Assembly (NCBI GenBank): GCA_014281115.1
Contig: JACONQ010000012.1
Location: 124,001-188,000 of the forward strand
DNA from: Laburnicola sp. R22_1
Taxonomy: Eukaryota > Ascomycota > Dothideomycetes > Pleosporales > Didymosphaeriaceae
DNA: 64,000 nucleotides
Direction: 5' to 3'
The notes under the pieces are model-generated. The model saw only the letters and a list, made by a program, of their open reading frames with translations. It ran no database searches and was not told the origin of the DNA. This document shows positions 54,893 to 64,000 of the stretch, in pieces; the stretch's first letter is position 1, and every line of letters begins with the position of its first letter. The position numbers were made by a program, and so were the translations under genes.

Positions 54893-57787
54893 TCAGCATG
54901 CACAGGCAACCTCATTCAGCCCCAACACATGAAAAACCTTGCGCCCCCTCTCCTTCCTCAGCCTCAGCGCATCTTCAAGCAAATCTGCCGCCAAAAGCGC
55001 CTTATCCGACCTCCGCCCCAGAAAGCGCAGTGCCCTCACGCAATCCTCAACCCGCTTGAAAGCATCGCCGGGGCCAAAGCCACTGCCGTCTGATGCCGCC
55101 GCGTTCTCCAGCAACACGGCTCCAGCAATGGCAAAAGCGCGGACCAAAACATCCGACCAAGGTTCAGACAGAAGCGCACCCTGACCTATAGAAAAGGGGT
55201 CGTTTTTGGACTGCAAAACGATGAGGTCTTCCTGTAGACAGGCGCGACTCGCAATATCGGACAGGGAGCGACAATTTTCTTCCCTGAACCTGGCGACGAA
55301 GTTGAGCGCATCCCGTTCGCGACGTTTCGACTCGATGCCGCGTTCCGTCTCGTCCATTGCCTCTACCAGGTCGGCCAGCAGCAACGTCGCAAGGTGCCAG
55401 TGGCCGGCCAAGCAGACGTACCACGATTGTATGCGCTCGGGCAGTTTGTCGTGGTTGTGGACGCAGTCACGAATGAAGGGTGCATATGTTGCTTGCCAGT
55501 GTTCATACACTTCCAACGCGCGATGGACGGCTGCTTCTATTTTCTCACCCTTTGCGTGACGAGACAGCAATGTTTGGATGCGCGTCACCTTGCGGAAGAG
55601 GAGCACTTTGATGGGAGCTGCTTCGCAGAGGAGTGAGACAGCCTCCTCCTGTGCGCATGGCCACCTCGCTGGCGGCGTCTGCCGTCGTATACGCTGACGC
55701 CTAAACAGAGAGTCGTCCCAGAAGTCTTCGTCGCTCGATTCTGATGCCGCTGTCGCTGCTGCACTAGATCCATCATCTCGGGCAATGCCTCGGAGCGCCG
55801 ACAACTCACTGTCTTCCAAGGAAACGACCAAAGGCCGTTTATGCATGGCCGAAGATAACGTATCAAACATGATACCGAGCCAGAAAAGGACATCCACGGT
55901 GGCTCTGTCGGCGGCTTCCAGTCCGCTAGTTTGAAGATGTTTCCAGCACCGCGGCTTTTTGATTCGACGACCCCCAAAAGCACCTGTCATCGCCATGCGG
56001 GACCGCAAAGAGTGGATTAGGCGGAGTCCTTGCTCGAGATGGACGGGAGGCCCTTCGTCCCTAATGGTCAAGTTTAGTTTTGAAAGGAGATCTTGGCATT
56101 CTTTTACATCCCCACCGTTCTTCGTCTCCAGCTCCTCCGGTTCGATAAGCTCTTCGCTTTTCTTTCTCGGTTTGGCTTCTTCCGATTCATCTACAGGTTG
56201 TTGCGTCAGTGAGAATACAATATGCGCAAGCACTACGCGGAAGGATTCGATGTCAGCTGCCTCGTGTAGTGCCTTGCTGGCTTGATGCCAGGCAACCAGC
56301 TGAAGAGGGCGATCAAAGTTGACATGGCTTGAGGTCGCTTCGGTTGGTTGCCTGAGTGTCCCGTTGTCCTCGGCGCTATGGAAAGGGTATTTATCCTTGC
56401 GTTTTGATTTCGGCACTGCCCATTGTGATGCAAACGAAAAGATGGCTAGATTCAACGCCCTGGACGCCGCTCTGTTTTCCGCCATAGATAACAGCCTGCC
56501 TCGCACCGAAGGCGACTGGTCCAGTTTAAAGACCCGATGGTAGATACGACTCCAATCTGGACCAGAGTCGTTCGGAAGAGACACGTCGCAATCCTTGCTA
56601 TAAGGACACGTCTTTTCGGTCAACCAACACGACAAATGGGCCTCAAAGCTGTCGTGGTACACTCTGAGCAGCCCATCAGCCAGAAAACCATTGCTCGCTG
56701 ACGATAATAAGTCATTCCTGAACGATAATGACGTATGCGAACCAGAACCAGTCGATACCGTGCTGCGTGAGCGGCGCCGCCTTCTCTTGCTCGGTATACG
56801 TGTTACCGTACCGGCTCCACCATTCAGCTTTGCATCCTCAATGACCGTCGAACTTGGATCTTCGACACTCCCACCAACACCTTCTGGAGAGGCTGTGTAG
56901 ATAGAGGAACCATGGCCTGAATCGAAATCAAACGAGGCAGCTTCCGGGATTTCTAGCGTGTCGCGCTGGAAAACCTCTCCGGTCATTAGGCTGCCGTCCC
57001 AGAAGCCTTTCGTCGAAGCAGAATCGGTTGAGGCACCAGGTTTTAAGCAATCATCAAAAGCCGGTATGCCACATGGGAAATCTGCAAAGGTCAAACCGAC
57101 GTTGGTGGTCCCGGGCTGTGAGGCCCAAACACCCTCATTCCCCATATCCGACACGGGGTTCCAATGCGAGTTTTCTTGATCACTCACTTGTCGAGTCTGC
57201 GCCTTACCATCTTGCGGGGGATTACCGTTAGTCCGCCGTTTCTTCACTGGTGGTACTGCGTTTGGCTGCGGTGTAGTTGCATGCAAGATACGCTGCGATC
57301 GAAGCCATTCAAAGGTACAGCTCTTCTTCGTCTTTTCGCAGTTGCCACATGGTGCAAGGGATCCAAAAACATCTGGCACCGTCAACGACTTGCTAGCCGC
57401 CTAGTCGTCAGGACATACATACCGCTATAGTGGAACGTAGTCGGGTTTTCGCGGTGGGACCCAGTATTCGTATCCAGCAACGCGTCTTCTAGAATGGCGG
57501 CGTCGCACGCCCTCTTTCCTTTTCGACTGTAGTCCATGTCAACGCCCGCGTATCGGAATCGCGTCTTAGCACCATACACCAACAGCCAATGTGCTACCAG
57601 AAATATAGCGCGCCGTCGATGCGAACGAATTGCAATAACGTTTGAGAAAAGTCACGTACCACTGGTCGCAGCACCGGTTCTGCTTCCTGCTCGGCCGCGC
57701 CAGCTTCGGTGCACTCGCCGCACCCGCGTCTGGCGACGTCCACGCATAGTCGAGGAACGACTGGGGCTGGCTGTCTACAAAGTTCAT
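54893..57787 (-). CDS. AlcR-like Zn2Cys6 transcription factor (903 aa, 3 exons)
   Basis: Exons 57660-57787, 57423-57526 and 54893-57372 total 2,712 nt; introns are 133 and 50 bp and both fall inside the zinc cluster. The cluster reads Cys40-x2-Cys43-x6-Cys50-x35-Cys86-x2-Cys89-x6-Cys96 ('CDQCRKGKRAC', then 'PCGNCEKTKKSCTFEWLRSQ'). The 'CRKGKR.C' and 'CTF.WL.SQR' words are those of AlcR, the ethanol-regulon activator of Aspergillus, but the linker between the two halves is longer. After an NLS-like 'KKRR' and a Ser/Pro-rich zone (with 'KRRRRRSRS' near 200), the C-terminal two thirds resemble the helical middle-homology region of fungal activators. It is nuclear and DNA-binding; target genes are unknown, and orthology to AlcR is not claimed. 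Confidence 0.88.
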
Positions 57788-58290
57788 GATGGCGACCCAG
57801 GGATCCGATGGCGAAATAGGGAAAAGGAATGAACGACCAATTGATGGGGGTCACAAGTAGGAGGGCCGAGAAGGCTTGGTCACTGGTGACGACCCCACAC
57901 CGAGCTCTTTAGCTGCACGTGCTACCCCACTTTGGGATCTTGAACTGCGGGGAAGGTCAAAGATGCAGGCACGTGGCAGGCAAAGCGACACGTTGTCGGG
58001 ACTGTCCGGCTAGAGCTTATTCACAGCCAAGTCCCCGCCTGGTAATCGAGCACTACATGTGTAACACGCCGGCCAGTCCGTACGGGGCCCCCCCATTAAC
58101 AGCTAGACCTAACAAGCGGCAAAGTTTAGGGTGTCGCTCTTCGATTTCCACTCTATAGCTAACTTCTTCAGAGCAACGAGGGATCGAGTACAGTATTTCA
58201 ATTTGTGCTCATCGCAAAGACGCTGCACGATACTTTAATAAGTACTCGATTCAGCTCCTATCCAACCGCGTCCCAACCCATTACCCCCCA
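57788..58290. promoter_or_regulatory. Intergenic region upstream of the AlcR-like factor
   Basis: A 503-bp gap holding the downstream region of URB2 and the promoter of the AlcR-like gene. No supported frame or recognisable operator. Confidence 0.4.
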
Positions 58291-61200
58291 TTATCCTCCG
58301 TCCCCCTCCGTCCCCCTCCTCTCCCTCCTCCCAAACACCCTAACCCACCCGCCCCAAACCCCCCTCCAAACATCCCTCTCACTCCTCCCCAACCCCGCAA
58401 ACATAGCATCCAACCCACTCTTATCCAACGCGCCCGCCAGCCCCACAACCTCCCAAACACCCGGCATAAGCTTCTCTCTCACATCCGCATCCAGCCTCCC
58501 ATACAGCTGATACCGACAGAAGGAACTAAGCAAGGGATACACGTACTGCGAAGCGTACTCGCGAGCAGCTTTGATAGGGTCGTTGAGCGTGGTGGCGCGA
58601 GAATGGTGCGCGCGCTGGACGGATGATTGCGTGGGCGAGCAGAGCGAGCTGAGGAGGTGTGTGTATTGTGATGCGTTGGATGGTGTGAGTTTTGTGGGGG
58701 TGGAGGGGGAGGGGGAGTCGAGCCAGGGGGGGAGAGCGGCGCCGCGGCCGGCGTTGGGGATGAAGAGGCAGAGGAGAAGGCTTTGGAGGAGCGGTAGGAG
58801 GAGGTGAAAGCGCCCGCCTAGGCGGCCGCGATGGAGAAGCAAGACTAATCGTGTGGTCTCGCAGAGGCGCGCGTAGATGGCGGGTGCGTGGGCGGGAGAG
58901 ATTCGAGGGCTGTTGCGGGTAGCGAGCTTTAAGAGTACCGCTAGCAGGCATTCAATGTTGTGCTGGGAGGTCAGATTTGGTTTATCGCGTAGAACAATGT
59001 CGACGCTGTCGAGCAAAATGTTAAAGGCTGCATCGTCTTGGCTGTTACCCAGAAGAGAGAAAATCTGGGGTAACAGACTGAGTTGCTGTATTTTGAGCTC
59101 AGGTCGAACTTCCTGTTTGCCATCCATGGTGGATACCACAGTGTAGAGCAGTCGATAAGCAACCGCCGCATGCTGGTCCTTCGCAAGCGAGATGCAGAGA
59201 AGAACGAGAGACAGCTTCTCAGCGGGTTCCAGAAAGAGGGCTGTTTCCTTTACAGCTGCCACTATCAAAGTCTTATTTTGCTCTGATATGTCTTGACCAA
59301 GGAGTCGCGCAGACATGCGGAGAAGCGACTCTATATCTGGGTAAAGCTGGTACTTTGCTACAATACTGAAAATCGTTGGCCAGGTTTGTTCCGGAAAGGT
59401 CTGGAAGGAAATGTCCTTGATGTCGGCCAATGAAAACTCTGAGGAGATCCACTTTCGAAGCGAAGCTTGAGCTTTATCAAAGATCCCGCTACTCTTTTGC
59501 AAGACTGAAAGGGGAATACGGCTGTAGGCGTCGAGAACAGCTTCGGACGATGCAGATCCTTCGTTGAGAGTCTTGGCCATAAACTCCACAAATTGCGTCG
59601 AAGGAAGAATGTCATCCTCGGCATTCGTTGCGCGCATGGTTCCCGTCAGAATGGCAAACATGGCCGGAGAGCATTTCTTTGGTTTCTTCAGACAGGATGC
59701 GGTCTTATCTGCATACGTTTCGAGGAAGAGCTTGTTCTGCGCCTGGTCTTTATTGGGGATCAGGTGGCTGAGGGTCATTCGCACCAAGCTCTGCAGCAGT
59801 TGAAGAACGGAAGATGACTCCATGTCTGCATCATGCAAAGTCCGCGCAATGTCGAAGAAAGCACCACCATCAGATGAGATGCTGCATGTAGCATTTGGGA
59901 CTTCCATGAGATGAACCATGATGCTCAATATAGCAGTGGCCGTCTGTGGTGAGGAAGTTAGCAGCGCGAGTAGCTTGTCCAAAACAGCCTCTCTTTGATC
60001 TCGCGAGAGGGAGGAGGGGGACAACTGCAAAAGTGCGCACACGGCAATCTGCCGCGAACCCTCACTATCTCCCTCAATTTCGTCTAGAAGGGCAGACGCA
60101 AATGAGGTCTTGAGAGAAGCATTGCCGTGTGTGAAAACGGAATTGAAGAGCGCTTCGGTACTCTGGTCTCTGGCTTGTTCGTCGAAGGTAGAGATGACTT
60201 TCATGAGTCCAGAAAGAACAGGCGGAACAGCATCGGATTCGAAACATTCAAGCAATTGAACATATACTGCACAGAACATTTCTGTCATGATTTCCAGTTC
60301 GTGCTCTGCCAACTGACCAGGTGAGAGAGCCTTCAGGGTTTTCTGCAGTCTCTTTTGGATCAGACTTGTTGAACCAGGAAGCGCACGCAAGTAGTCGCAG
60401 GACGTAAACACGAATGCAGCGGCGGCGCAGCGACAAGACGAACTAAGATGCCTATTCGATGTTTCCTTTCGTGATAAAACGGCATCCTTGGATGCGCGTT
60501 CGAGTAATGGTCGAATGCGCTCCTTTTGTAGAGAAGCGGAGTTGTGAAAATGTATTGGCCACAGAATGCCCAGAAGCAGGCACAGGGAAACCCACGCCAG
60601 CTCAAGCGCTGCCGGCTGGCTGGGGCCTTCATGTTGAACCCATGAGGCGTACGTCTCCCATGTGGATACTAAATGTGGCTTGAGCGCTTGAATTGTTTCA
60701 TCTGACGTGATCGATTGTAAGATAGCTTGTATGAGTACGGCACTGCTAAGAGATTTGCTGTGGGTTTCTTCAGTATAAGCCGCCAGTCGTTCAGCGTGTC
60801 TTTGAAACAAGGTACTGATTTGTGCAATTGTCAATGATTGCTCAAACAAATCGGCCAAAGCAACGATCAGGTTTCGATCTTCCCAAATTGGTGGTCGTAC
60901 TGGTGCCAGCGATTCTCGCGGAGCCGGCGTTGCCTTACAAAGTTCATCGTCCCATCGTTCGATGAATCTGAGGAGTTGCCTGTTGTGTGAGAAGGCAGAC
61001 ATGATAGGAATGACGATCCGATCCAGTACGTCTTCTCTTCCAAGCACTTTCTGTCCTGAACTCAATCTCGCGGGTACTGATTGTTCGTCGAGATCCATTT
61101 TATCAGCAGCCTCTGTCTCACAATCTTTGGAAAAGGAAGTTGATATGCTGTGGAAAAGAAACGAGGCGAGATCATGGGATCCGCCACCGAGAGTAGACGC

Positions 61201-62802
61201 AGATGATACTGGCTCAGTCAGGAATATAGATGGATCGATCTCGACCAAGGCTGCAATGAGCGACCAATTAACAGTTCTCTTCTGGTTAAGAGGATATTTG
61301 AGACCAGAATGGTACCAGAACAGCTTTTTGAGAATTGGTGAGTCAATGCTGATGTTGTGCGAAGCAAGAATCAGTAGGCATCTTTCAAGAGCGGCTACCG
61401 ACGCACTGGGAGCGGCGAATTCGGACTGTTCGAGCGAGCACCCTACGCACTGAGCGAGGGCAACCAGAGACGCCTGTATCCATGGCCTTTCCGTAGTCCT
61501 AGCTTTTGAAGTGCGCGCTGGTGACGAGCGAATGACCAGATAGAGGAGGTGAGGAACCGCGGCGAATAAGGACGCGTGGTCGGAAGGAATCGCCACCCCA
61601 GTGTCCTCAATCTGCGCAGCTTCAAGAAGTTTTGCGCGCAATGTTCCAAGGCTGCTTGACAAAAGCTCTGCTTCCAAGCTGGAACCGGATTCCTTCGTTG
61701 TGTTGTCGGTTGCAGCGTTGAAATAATTCGTCCGCGATGGAACAAGCAGTTGTTTGGCAAGCAACTGATCTAAAACGAGCATAGCATCACCTATCTTCCT
61801 CGAGTGTTGCTGTTCAGAGTTGTCCACTGTCATCTGGTGTAGCGTCTGCGAGAGGAGCAGAATTGGTATCAAGCATTCGGCGGAGAAGTGTTCCACGGAT
61901 GCGCCAGAATCGTCCTTGGTATCAATCGCGCGAAGATCCCAAATATCCACGACTTGGGAGAGATCCAAGAACTCCGAACCTTGGAATACACTCCCCCCTG
62001 TCGACGATGAGAGCATGCTTTGAACTGCGTTCAGCCAAAGCTTGAGGATACGAGCTGCCTGGGCGCTCTCCGTCCTCGACACCATCTTCATGTGCTCCGA
62101 GTGGACCATCTCCTCGTTCGTTCCTTGCACATCGCCCTTGTCCCGTATAGATTGAACGGTAGTCCTCACAGCGTCGAACAGTGCCACAGGGCCGCTAGCT
62201 TCGACCGCGGCTCTCTTCGAGGGGGTATTCGCGCCGGAGCCCCGTTTCCGCTTCCGCGAAGGCTGCGGATCCTCTTGTACCGTCTCGCTCGAGTCCGAAA
62301 CATCTCTCGGGTGACTGTGGTGCGGCGCCTGTGCGGGCTGGATTGTTGCATGAGGGCCAAAGTTCTCGCTCAACGCCTTCTCGAGGATGCTAAGGAAATG
62401 GGCATCCCGCAAATGAGGGGCACAGCGAGACACGGGAAGGACGTGGATTGCGAAATCGAGTAGTCTCCACGCCTTTATGTTCGCTCGGGCTTCAGCACCG
62501 CTGTTTGTCGCGTCTTTGAGCTTGTCCAGAATCCAGCGCAAAATCCAGTCTGCTCTTGCGCGAACGATGCGCTGGGCCACGGCTGAGCGCGTGTCGCCCT
62601 CCAATGTGTCCCAGCCGTCGGGGAGGCCTATAAGGTTCGTAGCATGGCGAATCTGCTCGTCCAAGTCGCTATAAAGCTGGTTGATGGCTTGCAACCGTGG
62701 GCGTGTGGGCGCTGGAAGGGTCGCCGGAGTCTGTCACACTGTCTGTTAGATTGTTGCCGACTGGCCAGTCATCGGAGCACTCGCCTGGATCGCCATGGCC
62801 AT
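58291..62802 (-). CDS. URB2: Urb2/Npa2-family ribosome-biogenesis protein (about 1,480 aa)
   Basis: One huge frame 58291-62711 plus a proposed 22-nt first exon (62781-62802, M-A-M-A-I-Q-A) joined over a 69-bp intron with a CTAAC branch; together 4,443 nt. Without this exon the frame starts at TTG 62692-62694 and has no ATG near its N-terminus. The protein is an alpha-helical repeat-like chain throughout, with an early acidic/basic patch ('SRKRKRGSGANTPSKRAA', about residues 160-180). The C-terminus is typical of the Urb2/Npa2 domain ('YASQYVYPLLSSFCRYQLYG', 'VREKLMPGVWEVVGLAGALD', 'LDAMFAGLGRSERDVWRGVW'). In yeast Urb2 is a nucleolar factor of early 60S pre-ribosomes needed for 27S pre-rRNA processing. 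It is divergently placed from Mic10. Confidence 0.85.
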
Positions 62803-63049
62803 GCTGCCGGCGTATGTACTTCACGGCCGTGGTGGCATGCTTTGGAGTGAGAGAACGAGAGGTCTGGTGGGGAGCTCTTTCCTCGGTCGGAAAAAAATGG
62901 CTGACTAAGGTGGTCCCTTCCCAGCGCGCATCTCCCGACGCTTTTCCGCACCGGCGGCAGGCACAACACGACGCCAAAGCCGCGCCATCCCCCCAGCACA
63001 CATCCAAAGCGGTGCCCTGAAGCCCAATTGCGTGCCTCCCACCTCCGCC
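62803..63049. promoter_or_regulatory. Shared divergent promoter region of URB2 and MIC10
   Basis: A 247-bp gap between the two start codons, so both genes must be driven from here or from within each other's 5' ends. No TATA box is obvious, as is usual for fungal housekeeping genes. Confidence 0.5.
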
Positions 63050-63456
63050 ATGGCCGACGAGACGCCCAAGCCCATTGCGCCCACCGCGCCCGCCACCCGC
63101 CCCATGAGCGAAGCGCTGCTCAACGAGAAGGTACTTGGCTCGCCGCTGCAACCCAACTACGAGCTCTCCAACCGCTAACCCGTCTGCTGCAGTGGGACCG
63201 CTGCCTCTCCTCGATGCTCATCCGCTCCAGCCTCGGCGTAGGCTTCGGTGTCGTCTTCTCCGTCCTCCTCTTCAAGCGACGCGCGTGGCCCGCCTGGGTC
63301 GGTCTCGGTTTCGGCGCCGGCCGAGCTTGGGAAGAGTGCGATAATGTCAGTGGGAGCTTTGTTATCGGAGGCCTGGGTTGATGCTAACATGCTGAGCAGT
63401 CATTCAAGCGAGCAGCGGGTCCCACGAGAGACGGACTGCGTGTGGTACGGCCATAA
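63050..63456 (+). CDS. MIC10: MICOS core subunit Mic10 (96 aa, 3 exons)
   Basis: Exons 63050-63130, 63193-63345 and 63400-63456 sum to 291 nt; the introns (62 and 54 bp) have GCTAAC-type branch sites. After a Pro/Ala-rich N-terminus comes 'WDRCLSSMLIRSSLGVGFGV', the first membrane hairpin helix with the glycine motif (G-x-G-x-G). Then a positively charged loop (K-R-R-A-W-P) and the second helix 'WVGLGFGAGRAWEECD', again Gly-rich, and a short basic tail. This layout is diagnostic of Mic10, whose oligomers bend the inner mitochondrial membrane at cristae junctions. Length about 96 matches the family. No cleavable presequence is evident, as expected. Confidence 0.93.
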
Positions 63457-64000
63457 TCGTTGAGGTGGGGGGGCTTGTGATGAAGGAAGGCGTTGGCTTC
63501 CAGATGTCTGCATGGAATGGGTCACGTACAAGTGTAGTATGCTGCCCGCGGGCCCAGGTGTACCGTAGGACGTGGTTATAGACGCTTTCAGGAATTCAGT
63601 ACTGTATATTTGGCTGTCGTGCGCTTGCGGCAACGGCAACGTCTCTTTACAGCATCTATCAGCAACAGTATTTCCACATCAGTGTTCCAGCCAATTCGCC
63701 ATGAAGATTCCAAGCCGAAGAAACTGGTTCAGGACAAGTTGATTCGTACCTTCACACTTCCTATGCGCCGGCGTTTGTTCAAAGCGACGACCATTCCAAA
63801 ACAAAAGTAGGTAGTAAATACAACAACGGAGGATGATGTTCTCACCTAAACATCCACCTCCCAAATTCCACCCTACACCCAAGATCAACCCAGGAGATGC
63901 GTCTACAAATAGCACCATCTGCCAACGCTTACCCCCGCGTAGTGACCAAAGCAAAGCTATCCCAAAACGGCAAGCACGACCACGACCCAGTGATGGGAGA
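63457..64000. other. Downstream of MIC10, no gene recognised
   Basis: Frames of 66-91 codons occur on both strands but overlap and show no domain. The right edge may touch the 3' end of a neighbouring gene, which cannot be judged here. Confidence 0.4.

Overview
The window is nuclear DNA of a filamentous ascomycete (Pezizomycotina). The evidence is short GT-AG introns (mostly 47-70 bp) with CTAAC-like branch points, a Zn2Cys6 regulator, Urb2 and Mic10 orthologues, and transposons carrying C-to-T/G-to-A scars in CpA/TpG context, the mark of repeat-induced point mutation (RIP). The gene content would suit a plant-associated Dothideomycete, but I cannot fix the genus.

Layout. (1) Positions 1 to about 23,600 form one very AT-rich, TA-rich island without a usable gene. 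It is a stack of RIP-degraded transposons: the 3' end of a Ty1/copia element with its LTR (1-2189), an LTR element of Ty3/gypsy type on the minus strand with two 176-bp LTRs (2868-10756) nested in an older repeat, a second copia relic (about 12,270-15,360), a pogo/Fot1-like DNA transposon with TIRs and a TA duplication (20640-22519), several short dispersed repeats and three tandem arrays. (2) At 23.6-25.9 kb composition returns to normal, but only gene debris is present: the N-terminal half of a P450 joined to the C-terminal tail of an MFS transporter. (3) Positions 25906-31194 hold a structurally complete copia element (131-bp LTRs, CAAAG duplication) whose single gag-pol frame is broken only by point nonsense codons. 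(4) A truncated SDR and a second AT-rich patch (33.1-35.0 kb) follow.

(5) From 35.2 to 48.4 kb is an accessory gene block: an intact secreted GMC oxidoreductase, a four-TM-type membrane protein with a C-terminal frame problem, an intact FAD monooxygenase, a near-perfect 705-bp foldback element carrying a nested solo LTR, an intact secreted feruloyl-esterase-like CE1 enzyme, a choline/GABA-type APC permease dead by one frameshift and one nonsense codon, and a decayed rhodopsin-domain membrane protein. (6) From 49.3 kb onward genes are intact and conserved: an NCS1 nucleobase/allantoin-type permease, a GEN1/Yen1 Holliday-junction resolvase, an AlcR-like Zn2Cys6 regulator, Urb2 and, divergently, Mic10.

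The window therefore runs from a TE island, through decaying and accessory catabolic/secreted genes, into housekeeping sequence. The accessory genes (GMC oxidase, aromatic hydroxylase, feruloyl esterase, transporters) would suit growth on plant cell-wall phenolics, but this is inference from content and nothing shows they are co-regulated. Exon models for GMC oxidase, NCS1 permease, GEN1, the AlcR-like factor and Mic10 were built by hand; each sums to a multiple of three with conserved motifs reading across the junctions.
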